Below, one piece after another: positions 39,176 through 47,956 of a stretch of 50,471 nt of DNA (positions are counted from its first letter, which is position 1; each line of letters starts with the position of its first letter). This stretch comes from an uncultured PS1 clade bacterium (GTDB taxonomy: Bacteria; Pseudomonadota; Alphaproteobacteria; MED-G09): contig CACOFZ010000011.1 of NCBI GenBank assembly GCA_902626605.1, forward strand, positions 1-50,471. Reading direction: 5' to 3'. A model generated the notes under the pieces. It saw only the letters and a list, made by a program, of their open reading frames with translations. It searched no databases and had not been told where the DNA came from. The position numbers were made by a program, and so were the translations under genes.

Positions 39176-41087
39176 AAAAAGTGTTGAAGATAAAAATCAA
39201 GAAGACTCACTTATTGATATGTCTAATGCAGCAGTTAAAAAGCTGCTTAAAAATGCAAAATCTGAGGGATTTGTAAATTATAAAGACATAAATAAAGTTA
39301 TTAATGCTGAAAAATATACCTCGGAGCAAATTGAGGACCTTATGTCTTTAATTTCAGAAATGGGAATATCAATTATTGAAGCTGAAGCTGATGATCAAGA
39401 TGAGTCTCAATCAGACTCAAAATCTGATTCTGAAAAAGGCAAGAAGAAAACATCTACCGATAGAACTGATGATCCAGTTAGGATGTACTTAAGAGAAATG
39501 GGTACCGTTGATCTTCTGTCCAGAGAAGGCGAAATTGCAATTGCAAAACGCATTGAGGCAGGTAAAGAGGCTATGATTGAGGGCTTATGTGAGAGTCCCT
39601 TAACATTTCAAGCTATTATTATTTGGCGTGATGAGTTAAATGAAGGCCAAGTTCTTTTGAGGGATATTATAGATCTTGAGGCATCATATATTGGACCAGA
39701 TGCGAAAAATAAAAAAATTACTAAAAATAAAATTGATACTGATCTTGATGATAAAAAAGATGAAGAAAATGAATCATCTGATGATAGTGATAATGATGAT
39801 TATAACGAATATGAGAACAATGTCTCGTTAGCTGCAATGGAGGCTGATTTAAAGCCAGAAGTTTTTTTAATTTTTGATGAAATATCAGTAAAATATAAAA
39901 AATTAAGGGCACTACAAGACAAAAGAAATTCACTAAAAGCTAAAAACTCTGATTTAAGCGATAGCCAAATAAAAAAATATGATGAATACACTTTTGAGCT
40001 TAAGGAACTTATGAAGGGATTATCTCTTAATAATAACAGAATAGAATCTTTATTAGATCATTTATATGACATCAATAAGCGATTAGTTAGCTCTGAATTA
40101 TCTTTATGGAGAATGGCAAGTTCAGCAGGAGTTGATAGAGAAGATTTTTTAGAAGAATATTATGGGAATGAATTAGATACTGGTTGGGTTGGAAGAATTG
40201 TTCGTCTAAAGAGAAAGGGTTGGAAAGAATTTGTTCAATCAAATAGAAAAGATATAAAAACTTTACTTTCCGAAATAACTGAATTGTCTGAAGAAACCGG
40301 CCTTGAAATCGGAGACTTTAGAAAAATTGTACTTAAGGTCCAAAAAGGTGAGAGAGAGGCTGCTGTTGCAAAAAAAGAAATGGTAGAAGCTAACTTAAGG
40401 TTGGTTATTTCTATAGCAAAAAAATATACTAATAGAGGTCTACAGTTTTTAGATCTTATTCAAGAGGGTAATATTGGCTTAATGAAGGCCGTAGATAAAT
40501 TTGAATATAGAAGGGGCTATAAATTTTCTACTTATGCCACTTGGTGGATAAGACAAGCTATTACGAGATCAATTGCTGACCAGGCAAGAACTATAAGAAT
40601 TCCTGTTCATATGATTGAGACCATTAATAAGCTTGTTAGGACTTCTAGGCAGCTTCTTCATGAAATTGGAAGAGAGCCAACGCCCGAGGAACTATCAGAA
40701 AAACTAAAAATGCCACTTGATAAAGTTCGTAAAGTCTTAAAAATTGCTAAAGAACCTATTTCACTGGAAACACCAATAGGTGATGAAGAGGATAGTTATT
40801 TAGGTGACTTTATTGAAGATAAAAATGTTTTACTGCCTGTTGATGCGGCTGTTCAGTCAAATCTTAGGGAGACTACAACTAAAGTCTTAGCAATGTTAAC
40901 TCCAAGAGAGGAGAGGGTTCTTAGGATGCGGTTTGGTATTGGGATGAATACAGATCATACTTTAGAAGAGGTTGGTCAACAATTTTCTGTTACTAGAGAG
41001 AGAATAAGACAAATAGAAGCAAAAGCTTTAAGAAAATTAAAACATCCAACTAGATCAAAAAAACTTAGAAGTTTTCTTGATAGTTAA
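39153..41087 (+). CDS. rpoD: RNA polymerase primary sigma factor RpoD (sigma-70)
   Basis: Housekeeping sigma factor of 644 residues. Region 1.1 (about 20-75) is followed by an acidic low-complexity stretch, region 1.2 ([22 protein letters not shown]), a non-conserved insert with a run of D/E/N (about 190-225), and region 2 ([20 protein letters not shown], then [20 protein letters not shown] for -10 melting). Region 3 follows, then region 4.2 ([20 protein letters not shown]) for -35 recognition. The start overlaps dnaG by 23 bp. Downstream lie a tRNA gene (9-bp gap) and an ABC-F gene. Confidence 0.98.
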   Translation: MAKKKSTKKSVEDKNQEDSLIDMSNAAVKKLLKNAKSEGFVNYKDINKVINAEKYTSEQIEDLMSLISEMGISIIEAEADDQDESQSDSKSDSEKGKKKTSTDRTDDPVRMYLREMGTVDLLSREGEIAIAKRIEAGKEAMIEGLCESPLTFQAIIIWRDELNEGQVLLRDIIDLEASYIGPDAKNKKITKNKIDTDLDDKKDEENESSDDSDNDDYNEYENNVSLAAMEADLKPEVFLIFDEISVKYKKLRALQDKRNSLKAKNSDLSDSQIKKYDEYTFELKELMKGLSLNNNRIESLLDHLYDINKRLVSSELSLWRMASSAGVDREDFLEEYYGNELDTGWVGRIVRLKRKGWKEFVQSNRKDIKTLLSEITELSEETGLEIGDFRKIVLKVQKGEREAAVAKKEMVEANLRLVISIAKKYTNRGLQFLDLIQEGNIGLMKAVDKFEYRRGYKFSTYATWWIRQAITRSIADQARTIRIPVHMIETINKLVRTSRQLLHEIGREPTPEELSEKLKMPLDKVRKVLKIAKEPISLETPIGDEEDSYLGDFIEDKNVLLPVDAAVQSNLRETTTKVLAMLTPREERVLRMRFGIGMNTDHTLEEVGQQFSVTRERIRQIEAKALRKLKHPTRSKKLRSFLDS

Positions 41088-41096
41088 ATATTTAAC

Positions 41097-41173
41097 GGGC
41101 CCGTAGCTCAGTTGGTTAGAGCAAACCGCTCATAACGGTTTGGTCGCAGGTTCGAATCCTGCCGGGCCCACCA
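41097..41173 (+). tRNA. tRNA with CAU anticodon, probably tRNA-Ile2 (lysidine-modified)
   Basis: A complete 77-nt cloverleaf with the CCA encoded: acceptor GGGCCCG/CGGGCCC, D arm GCTC-AGTTGGTTA-GAGC, anticodon stem AACCG/CGGTT around loop CTCATAA (anticodon 41131-41133), variable loop TGGTC, T arm GCAGG-TTCGAAT-CCTGC, discriminator A. CAU can be initiator Met, elongator Met or Ile2. The initiator is excluded because position 1 pairs with 72 and the anticodon stem lacks the three G-C pairs. C4-G69 and C5-G68, known TilS recognition elements, and the TGGTC variable loop favour Ile2. It sits between rpoD and an ABC-F gene with no gap for separate promoters. Confidence 0.95.
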
Positions 41174-41189
41174 ATTATAAAGAGAAACT

Positions 41190-42845
41190 ATGGCAAATTA
41201 TCAGTATACATTTGTAATTGATCAATTATCAAAATCCTGGCCTGGTGGTAAGGAATTATTTTCTAATATTAATTTATCTTTTTTACCAAATGCAAAGATA
41301 GGTATTGTGGGAGTTAATGGTGCAGGCAAATCAACTTTTTTAAAAATTATGGCTGGTATTGAAAAAGATTATACAGGAGAAGCTTGGGCTGCTGAAGGAA
41401 TATCTGTAGGTTATTTACCTCAAGAGCCAGTTCTTGACGATAAGTTAAACGTTTATGAGAATGTTACACTTGGATTAAATGATCAAAAAGATCTCTTGGA
41501 CAGATACAATGAATTAGCTGTTAATTACTCTGATGAAAATGCAGAAGAACTTGCAGAACTTCAAAATCAAATTGAAAGTAAAGATTTGTGGGATTTAGAC
41601 TCTAAAATTAATCAAGCGTTAGAAGCGCTAAGATGCCCTGACTCTAATAAAAGTGTTTCAAATCTATCTGGTGGTGAAAAAAGAAGAGTAGCAATTTGTC
41701 AATTGTTATTAAAACATCCAGATATTCTTCTATTAGATGAACCAACCAATCATCTAGATGCAGAGACTGTTGCATGGTTAGAAAGTTATTTAAAAAATTA
41801 TCAAGGTACTGTTGTTTTAATTACTCATGATAGATATTTTTTAAATAATATTACGGAATGGATACTTGAGCTTGATAGGGGTAAGGGTATTCCGTATGAA
41901 GGAAATTATACTTCTTGGTTAAGTCAAAAACAAAAAAGAATAGAACTTGAAAGCAAGCAAGATAATTCCAGATTAAAAAGACTGAAAAGTGAAATTGAGT
42001 GGATCTCATCATCACCAAAAGCAAGGCAAGCTAAATCAAAAGCGAGAATTAAGAGTTATAATGACCTTAAAGATACTGAAATTAAAGAAAATAATGGAGA
42101 GCCTCAAATAATTATTCCTAAGGCACCTAGATTAGGAGACATGGTAATTGATGTTAAGGGTCTTTCAAAGTCATATGATGATAATTTGTTAATTGAAGAT
42201 ATTAGCTTTAGATTACCTCCCGGAGGAATTGTAGGGATAATTGGAGCAAATGGTGCGGGTAAAACTACGTTATTTAATATCTTAACTGGTGTAGAGAAAT
42301 CTTATGATGGTGAAGTTAATATAGGCGAAACTGTATCCTTTGGTTACGTCGATCAATCAAGGGATAGTTTAAATAGTAAAAAAACAGTTTGGGAGGAAAT
42401 ATCTGAAGGTAACGATATTCTTGAAGTTAATTCAACTAATATTAATTCTAGAGCTTATGTTAGCGCTTTTAATTTCAAAGGTACAGATCAACAAAAGGTT
42501 ATTGGTCAACTTTCTGGTGGAGAGAGAAACAGAGTTCATTTGGCAAAAGTTTTAAAATCTGGTGCAAACTTATTATTTTTAGATGAACCAACAAATGATT
42601 TAGATGTAGAAACTCTTCATGCATTAGAATATGCATTAGAAAAATTTTCTGGAAGCGCATTAATTATAAGCCACGATAGATGGTTTTTGGATAGAATGGC
42701 TACTCACATTCTTGCTTTTGAAGGTAACAGTCATCTTGAGTGGTTTGAAGGAAATTATTCTGATTATCTTATTGATTATAAGAGAAGATATGGTGAAAGC
42801 GCAGAAATACCAAGTAGGATTAAATATAAAAAATTCTCACGATAA
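41190..42845 (+). CDS. ettA: ABC-F family ATPase, EttA-like translation factor
   Basis: A soluble twin-ATPase protein without membrane segments. EttA gates entry of ribosomes into elongation according to the ATP/ADP ratio. In 551 residues: NBD1 (GVNGAGKSTFLKIM, then LSGGEKRRVAICQLLLKH and LLLDEPTNHLD), the charged interdomain linker (KQKRIELESKQDNSRLKRL, about 250-300), NBD2 (GANGAGKTTLFNIL, LSGGERNRVHLAKVL, LFLDEPTNDLD). The length and the IPYEGNYTSWLSQKQKR stretch fit EttA (energy-dependent translational throttle A). It starts 16 nt after the tRNA. It ends 1 bp from convergent mlaC. Confidence 0.93.
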   Translation: MANYQYTFVIDQLSKSWPGGKELFSNINLSFLPNAKIGIVGVNGAGKSTFLKIMAGIEKDYTGEAWAAEGISVGYLPQEPVLDDKLNVYENVTLGLNDQKDLLDRYNELAVNYSDENAEELAELQNQIESKDLWDLDSKINQALEALRCPDSNKSVSNLSGGEKRRVAICQLLLKHPDILLLDEPTNHLDAETVAWLESYLKNYQGTVVLITHDRYFLNNITEWILELDRGKGIPYEGNYTSWLSQKQKRIELESKQDNSRLKRLKSEIEWISSSPKARQAKSKARIKSYNDLKDTEIKENNGEPQIIIPKAPRLGDMVIDVKGLSKSYDDNLLIEDISFRLPPGGIVGIIGANGAGKTTLFNILTGVEKSYDGEVNIGETVSFGYVDQSRDSLNSKKTVWEEISEGNDILEVNSTNINSRAYVSAFNFKGTDQQKVIGQLSGGERNRVHLAKVLKSGANLLFLDEPTNDLDVETLHALEYALEKFSGSALIISHDRWFLDRMATHILAFEGNSHLEWFEGNYSDYLIDYKRRYGESAEIPSRIKYKKFSR

Positions 42846-42846
42846 A

Positions 42847-43455
42847 TTAACGTGATTGAACGTTTAATCTCTCTATAAGTTTCTTAATATCTCCATCATT
42901 TTTACTCAAAAAACTTGTAAAAGTTGATCTTTGCTCTTGCGCCATCCAAATTCCAGATATTCTAATATCAAATACTTTATTAATACCATATCTATTTTTT
43001 ATTACCCACCAATCAATAGATATAGGTTTAGGCCTGTCATTAAATTGTATTGACGAGTATACAATGTTTCCTCTCTTTCCTTTATCCTCACTCTTTATTA
43101 TTTGAATATTTCCCGAAGGATATGAGAGAAGTCTTTTTGCATAAACTTCAGAAATAAAATTCTCAATTGACTGAAAATATTCTCCAGAGTTCTCTTTATC
43201 AAGACCTTTTCTGTAGGGGCCTAAAACAAAAAGTGATATTCTTCTAATATCTAAGTTTTTGACAAAAATTTCTTCAAGCAAAATTTCTTTTTTATCATTT
43301 GTGATGCTTTGCTCTCCTAAGATTGATAATGTATTTTTACCAATATTTTCAACCCATAAAGATGCTTCATTATTATTTGCAAAGAGTAAATTGAAATTAA
43401 AAATAAGAGTAAAAACTAATATTGATGTATTGATTACAATTTTATTTCCCGTCAT
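42847..43455 (-). CDS. mlaC: Phospholipid-binding protein MlaC-like (Tgt2/MlaC family)
   Basis: Periplasmic lipid carrier that shuttles phospholipid between outer-membrane MlaA and the inner-membrane MlaFEDB transporter. 202 residues with a Sec signal peptide (NTSILVFTLIFNFNLLFANN). The mature part shows FSVLGPYRKGL-like LFVLGPYRKGL, YFQSIENFISEVYAKRL, and KPISIDWWVIKNRYGINKVFDIRISGIW, which matches the family's YRVYDV-type lipid-binding core. I choose ATG 43455, with a GAGGG ribosome site about 8 nt upstream, over ATG 43476, which has none. It overlaps the 3' end of mlaA by 14 bp. MlaFED are not in this window. Confidence 0.87.
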   Translation of the reverse strand: MTGNKIVINTSILVFTLIFNFNLLFANNNEASLWVENIGKNTLSILGEQSITNDKKEILLEEIFVKNLDIRRISLFVLGPYRKGLDKENSGEYFQSIENFISEVYAKRLLSYPSGNIQIIKSEDKGKRGNIVYSSIQFNDRPKPISIDWWVIKNRYGINKVFDIRISGIWMAQEQRSTFTSFLSKNDGDIKKLIERLNVQSR

Positions 43456-44191
43456 CTTCACCCTCAAAAAATTCATCTAAATCACTTTCAAAAATATCTT
43501 GATCTTCTTTGAAATTATCAACAATGCTTATTTCTCTACTTTGTAAATAAATTGACTTTAAGGTTGAGTAATAATCTATTGAAGTTTCTCTTAAATTGTC
43601 AATCGTATCTCCATTACGAGATCTTTCTGACAAAGCATAAATAATAGATGGTGAAAAGCTTACAATTGTATCCTCATCTTTTAAAGCATATCTTACTGGG
43701 TTCAAAGCAATGTCAACTATTGTTCCAAAAAAGTGTCTTGAGGTTCTTGGTCCAAGAAAAGGTACTACCAAAAATTGTCCTTCCCCAATACCCCATGCTT
43801 CAAGAGTTTTACCAAAATCAGTAGCATTTTTTTCAAATCCTATGTTGCTTGCAACATCAAACAAACCAACTAAGCCAATAGTTGAATTTACTAAAAATCT
43901 ACCCAATGAGTAAGCTCCAGAGGAAATATTTCCTTGTGATAAGTAATTTAAAATATTAGACGGTTCGTTAATATTTGAAATTGCATTTGAAATGCCTGTT
44001 TCAACGAAATTTGGAAGTATTCCATATACTTCCGATGTTGGTTTTAAGAAATTTTGATCAATCGCATCATTAAAGTTATGAATAGTTCTATTAGTTTTTT
44101 CATAATCATGATTAATTTCAGCAATAGCCAAAGAATTACTTATATATAAAAATAAAAATAAAAAACTTATATATTTATAAAAATATTTCAT
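43442..44191 (-). CDS. mlaA: MlaA/VacJ family phospholipid-retrieval protein, lacking a lipobox cysteine
   Basis: Outer-membrane component that extracts mislocalised phospholipids. 249 residues from ATG 44191: N-terminal signal segment (YISFLFLFLYISNSLAIAE), DYEKTNRTIHNFNDAID, the amphipathic INEPSNILNYLSQG region, RFLVNSTIGLVGLFDVA, TLEAWGIGEGQFLVVPFLGPR, all VacJ hallmarks, then a short acidic tail (FESDLDEFFEGEDDGK). E. coli MlaA is a lipoprotein, but this protein has no cysteine anywhere and therefore cannot be lipidated by Lgt. A TTG at 44209 would add six residues. Upstream of mlaC and overlapping it. Confidence 0.92.
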   Translation of the reverse strand: MKYFYKYISFLFLFLYISNSLAIAEINHDYEKTNRTIHNFNDAIDQNFLKPTSEVYGILPNFVETGISNAISNINEPSNILNYLSQGNISSGAYSLGRFLVNSTIGLVGLFDVASNIGFEKNATDFGKTLEAWGIGEGQFLVVPFLGPRTSRHFFGTIVDIALNPVRYALKDEDTIVSFSPSIIYALSERSRNGDTIDNLRETSIDYYSTLKSIYLQSREISIVDNFKEDQDIFESDLDEFFEGEDDGK

Positions 44192-44239
44192 TAAATTTAT
44201 TATCCTCAAAGATGTATTATATTAAAATTATATTTTTTT

Positions 44240-45034
44240 CTAGAGTTCTAACATTTTTACTCTTTTAATTATTTTTTCATGAATAAATTTATTTGTTCCA
44301 ATAACAGAGGGTTTTTTTATATTTTCAGTATTATAAATTATTTTTTTATTATTATGCAGTGTCACAATACCTCCAGACTCAGAAATTAGTAAATCACCTG
44401 CGGCTATATCCCAGTCATTTTTTGAATTTAAAGCAATCATTGCATCATATTGTCCTGAGGCTACAAGTGCCATTCTGTAAGCAATTGAATTCCTATTTTC
44501 TATATCCATTTTTGGCCAAGGCTTTTTCCATGCCGGATGACTAAACATCGGTTTAAATGCAATCATTTTACATTTTTCTAATCTTTTATAGTTAGAAATT
44601 ATTATTTTCTTATTATTTTTCCAGGACCCTTTATTTTTTTCAGTCTCAAACATCTCACCCGTAGATGGGCTGAAAACAATTCCTGAAATTGGTAAACCGT
44701 TTTTGACTATTGCTATTGATATTGAGAATTCTCTCTTTCCCTCTAAGAAGGCTTTTGTTCCATCAAGTGGATCAACGACAAATGTAATTTTTTTATTTAA
44801 CCTTGATTTATCATCCTCATTCTCTTCAGAAAGCCAACCATATTCTGGATTTTTATTTTTTAAAAGTTTATTTAATAAATCATTTATTTCAATATCTGCT
44901 TTAGAAACAAGGCTTCCATCGTCTTTTTCCCATTGTTCAGGATCTTTTTTAAACCACTTTAAAGCTAATTTTCCAGCTTCCACAATGCTCTCTCTAACAA
45001 GATTATGCTCAGATGATGCTTTAAACCCCTGCAA
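44240..45034 (-). CDS. Inositol monophosphatase-family phosphatase, CysQ-like
   Basis: A Mg2+-dependent phosphomonoesterase. In 264 residues the metal sites are the first E of WLSEENED, DPLDGTKAFLEG (D, D, T) and WDIAAGDLLISESGG. The ordering and the FSISIAIVKNGLPISGIVFSP segment match 3'(2'),5'-bisphosphate nucleotidase (CysQ, which removes the PAP by-product of sulfate assimilation) as well as related inositol and histidinol phosphatases. Substrate is therefore uncertain. It overlaps the end of the upstream TldD/PmbA gene by 14 bp. Confidence 0.88.
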   Translation of the reverse strand: MQGFKASSEHNLVRESIVEAGKLALKWFKKDPEQWEKDDGSLVSKADIEINDLLNKLLKNKNPEYGWLSEENEDDKSRLNKKITFVVDPLDGTKAFLEGKREFSISIAIVKNGLPISGIVFSPSTGEMFETEKNKGSWKNNKKIIISNYKRLEKCKMIAFKPMFSHPAWKKPWPKMDIENRNSIAYRMALVASGQYDAMIALNSKNDWDIAAGDLLISESGGIVTLHNNKKIIYNTENIKKPSVIGTNKFIHEKIIKRVKMLEL

Positions 45035-46355
45035 CTGTCATTCCTTCAATTACTAGGGTTGGAGTATTTATTGAATACAGAAATTCCAAATCATTAGCAA
45101 CTGTCATTTTATTAAACATATCATTTAAATTATCAGCAATTGTTACCTCATTTATTGGAAATGAAATTTCTCCATTTTCAATTTTAAAACCTGACGCCCC
45201 TCTACTGTAATCCCCTGTAATTAAATTTACGCCTTGTCCAATCAATTCTGTTACATAAAAACCATTGTTCACTTCATTTAAGAGTTGCTTAGAGGACTTG
45301 CTCCCATTATCGATAAACATATTTGTGTGGCTTGGGGTTGGTGGTGATGAAACACCTCTTGATGCTCTTGAATTTGAAACCATACTTAGTTGTTTTGCTG
45401 TTGTGGTATCTAGTATCCAGTTTTTTAAAACCCCATTCTCTATAAGAATTATTTTTTCCATTGAACAGCCTTCGTCATCAAACGGTTTTGAAGATAAACC
45501 TCTTATTATATTTGGATCATCTATTATATTAATTTCACTTTTAAAAATTTTTTGATTTAATTTTTCTTTTAAGAGGCTTGAGCCTCTCACTATGGAAGAG
45601 CCATTTACCAATGACGCAAAATGTGCAAGCAAAGTTCTCGCAACCCTTGGATGAAAAACAACATCCATCTGACATGTTTTAATTTTTTTTGGATTACATT
45701 TTAAGAGTGTATTTTTAGCTGCTTTAACTCCAATATCTGAAGAGTTTCTTAAATCGCTAAAAAAAACTTTTGAATCAAAATCATAATCTGTTTGCATATT
45801 CGAGCCATTTCCAGCAATAACTGAACAGGATGCTGAAAAATTACTTTTATTGTAACCATTTGAAAAACCCTTTGAAGTTGCAAGATATACTGATGACTTG
45901 CTTTGTGAAGCTGATGATCCATTAGAATTATTTATTCCTTCAACTGCTAAAGAAATACTTTCAATATCGAGAGCTAATTTTTTTAATTCATCAGCACTTA
46001 AATCTTTACTGTCATATAAATCCAGTTCAGGAATTTTTGTAGTTGTATGATTAGCTAATCCTGGCAATGGATCGTCAGGTGTCAATTTTGTCATTTCAAT
46101 AACTCGATCAATTGTTTCATTAATCGATTCTCTATTAAAATTATTTGTTGATGTTATGGCATTTTTTTCACCAATAAACGTTCTTAAGCCAAGTATTTGA
46201 GCTTCAGATTGTTCAATTTCTTCAACCTTACCAAGTCTACAACCAATATTTTTTGAAACATTTCTAATGATAACTACATCAGAAAAATCTGCGCCTTTTG
46301 AGGAAGCTTTTTCAATTATTTCTTCAGCCAATAATTTGTAATTTACTTTTTTCAT
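45021..46355 (-). CDS. pmbA: TldD/PmbA family protein, PmbA (TldE)-like
   Basis: TldD and PmbA form a heterodimeric metalloprotease that, in enterobacteria, processes microcin B17 and the CcdA antitoxin. This 444-residue member has the family core ASSKGADFSDVVIIRN, QTDYDFDSKVFFSDLRN, GCSMEKIILIENGVLKNWILDT, and ELIGQGVNLITGDYSRGASGF. It has no HExxxH zinc motif, so it is the PmbA/TldE partner and not the catalytic TldD. The TldD partner is not in this window. It starts 12 bp from mutY and overlaps the phosphatase by 14 bp. Confidence 0.9.
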   Translation of the reverse strand: MKKVNYKLLAEEIIEKASSKGADFSDVVIIRNVSKNIGCRLGKVEEIEQSEAQILGLRTFIGEKNAITSTNNFNRESINETIDRVIEMTKLTPDDPLPGLANHTTTKIPELDLYDSKDLSADELKKLALDIESISLAVEGINNSNGSSASQSKSSVYLATSKGFSNGYNKSNFSASCSVIAGNGSNMQTDYDFDSKVFFSDLRNSSDIGVKAAKNTLLKCNPKKIKTCQMDVVFHPRVARTLLAHFASLVNGSSIVRGSSLLKEKLNQKIFKSEINIIDDPNIIRGLSSKPFDDEGCSMEKIILIENGVLKNWILDTTTAKQLSMVSNSRASRGVSSPPTPSHTNMFIDNGSKSSKQLLNEVNNGFYVTELIGQGVNLITGDYSRGASGFKIENGEISFPINEVTIADNLNDMFNKMTVANDLEFLYSINTPTLVIEGMTVAGV

Positions 46356-46367
46356 TACTTAAAAATT

Positions 46368-47408
46368 TTATATTTCCATTACTTGTTGATAGACCTTCTT
46401 CATCAAAGTTGGTAATCCTAACTGATTAATTTCATCTATGCCAACCCACATACCATTTATACTATTTTTATTAAATTTATTTATTTCATATATGGTCAGT
46501 AAAAGTTTGAAATGAGAAAACTCATGCATTACTTTTTTTTCTAACTTTTTAGTATTTTTTATAGAAAGAATTTTCTTGTCGTTCTCATTAATTTTATTTT
46601 TTGACCAATTATAAGATGGAAATTCCAACATGCCTGGAAGTAGACCATTTTCTTCCCTTCTTTTTAATAAAATTTGATTATTTTTATTCTTTATCCAATA
46701 AACAATACCCTCTCTAACCGGCTTATCGTTTTTTATAATCTTTTTTGGAATTTCATTAACTGCATTTTTCTTTTTTGTTATACAGAATTTTTCTATTGGA
46801 CAATTATCGCATGTTGGATCTTTTGGAGTACATATTAAAGATCCTATATCCATTAATGCCTGAATATAATCTCCGTTACTTAATTTTGGAGTAAGTTTCT
46901 CAGCATTTTGTTTTATTTCTTTTTTTATCTGTTTGATTGGTTTTTTTAAATAAAAAATTCTTGCAATCACTCTCTCAATATTGGCATCAACTACTGTATC
47001 TTTTTCATCTTTTGCTATAGCTCTTATTGCCGCTGCAGTATATTCACCAACTCCAGGTAGTTTAATTATTTCATTTTTTTCAAGAGGAAAAATTCCATTA
47101 AATTGATTGCTAATTATTTTTGATGTTAAATGAAGATTTTTTGCTCTCCTATAATAACCAAGACCAGACCAAAAATCTAAAACTTCATTAACGTTACTTT
47201 TGGATAATTTTTCAATATTTGGCCATTTTTCCAAAAATTTTTTATAGTACGGTATTACTGTTGCTACAGTAGTTTGCTGAAGCATAATTTCCGAAACCCA
47301 TATTTTATAAGGATCTTTTTGCGAATTATTTTTACATCTCCATGGAAGATCCCGCTTATTTGCGCTATACCAGTTAAGAACATTTTTTGAAAAATCTGTA
47401 TAATTCAT
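46368..47408 (-). CDS. mutY: A/G-specific adenine DNA glycosylase MutY
   Basis: Removes adenine mispaired with 8-oxoguanine. In 346 residues: catalytic E40 (WVSEIMLQQTTV), the helix-hairpin-helix LPGVGEYTAAAIRAI, catalytic D141 (VVDANIERVIARI), 4Fe-4S ligands C193, C200, C203 and C209, and a C-terminal Nudix-like 8-oxoG recognition domain (VYWIKNKNNQILLKRREENG). All key residues are intact. Its start codon is only 10 bp from the start of divergent dciA, so the two promoters must lie in each other's coding sequence. Confidence 0.97.
   Translation of the reverse strand: MNYTDFSKNVLNWYSANKRDLPWRCKNNSQKDPYKIWVSEIMLQQTTVATVIPYYKKFLEKWPNIEKLSKSNVNEVLDFWSGLGYYRRAKNLHLTSKIISNQFNGIFPLEKNEIIKLPGVGEYTAAAIRAIAKDEKDTVVDANIERVIARIFYLKKPIKQIKKEIKQNAEKLTPKLSNGDYIQALMDIGSLICTPKDPTCDNCPIEKFCITKKKNAVNEIPKKIIKNDKPVREGIVYWIKNKNNQILLKRREENGLLPGMLEFPSYNWSKNKINENDKKILSIKNTKKLEKKVMHEFSHFKLLLTIYEINKFNKNSINGMWVGIDEINQLGLPTLMKKVYQQVMEI
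47399..47404 (+). promoter_or_regulatory. Candidate -10 box of dciA inside mutY
   Basis: TATAAT, an exact consensus -10, lies within the first codons of mutY (opposite strand). The expected start point about 7 nt downstream gives a leader of only 7-8 nt before the dciA ATG (47419), which has no Shine-Dalgarno. The best -35 is TTAAGA at 47374-47379 with a long 19-bp spacer, so the assignment is tentative. Confidence 0.4.
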
Positions 47409-47418
47409 TTAAACCTTT

Positions 47419-47916
47419 ATGCGAGATAGATATAAATTGAACGAATACAATAAACAATTAAAACCTGCAACGCAATTAGGTTGGTATGTGGACAAAATCA
47501 CAAAATCTTTTTTTAATAAACGAGGTTTTGCTCAAAATTATATTATAGAAAACTGGGACTATATTGTAGGATCATCTTTTGTAGAAAAATCAATACCTAT
47601 TAAACTACAGATTGAGAAAATTGGCGGATATATTGTGATAGCATGCGATGGTTCTACAGCTTTAGAGATTGAATATTTAAAAGAAGATATTATTGAAAAA
47701 ATAAATTCTTATTATGGTTTTCAGGCTATAAATAAAATAAAATTTCAAAATTTACCTGTTCAGAACGATATTAAAGATAAGAAATCAAAAAAAAATTTAA
47801 AAGATAAATTTAATGTAGATGGCAAAAATAAACAAAATATTGATTATAAATCTTTATCAAATTTCGATAAGGCTTTACTAAAATTTCAAAAATCCATCAT
47901 TAAAAAGAAAAAATGA
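47419..47916 (+). CDS. dciA: DUF721 protein, DciA-type helicase-loading factor
   Basis: DciA (DUF721) is the ancestral loader of the replicative helicase DnaB in bacteria lacking DnaC or DnaI. The 165 residues show the DUF721 core RGFAQNYIIENWDYIVG, KLQIEKIGGYIVIACD, TALEIEYLKEDIIEKINSYYG and IKFQNLPV (about 35-115), then a lysine-rich tail of low complexity. Context between mutY and a DsbA-like gene and smc is standard in Alphaproteobacteria. Helicase-loading function is inferred from the family. Confidence 0.88.
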   Translation: MRDRYKLNEYNKQLKPATQLGWYVDKITKSFFNKRGFAQNYIIENWDYIVGSSFVEKSIPIKLQIEKIGGYIVIACDGSTALEIEYLKEDIIEKINSYYGFQAINKIKFQNLPVQNDIKDKKSKKNLKDKFNVDGKNKQNIDYKSLSNFDKALLKFQKSIIKKKK

Positions 47917-47956
47917 TTTATAATAATAAAACGACTCACTTTGGGATTTTATTAAT

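Noticed and set aside
39721-39933. Minus-strand frame rich in His and Tyr inside rpoD
   Set aside because: It is the antisense of the acidic D/E/N-rich insert of RpoD (GAT/GAA runs read as ATC/TTC) and has no start signal.
41097-41173. Initiator tRNA-fMet
   Set aside because: Position 1-72 is a paired G-C and the anticodon stem is AACCG/CGGTT, without the three consecutive G-C pairs of initiators.
45021-46355. TldD/PmbA and neighbours as a peptide-modifying biosynthetic cluster
   Set aside because: The neighbours are mutY, a phosphatase and mla genes, there is no precursor peptide or cyclodehydratase, and PmbA is a common housekeeping gene in Proteobacteria.
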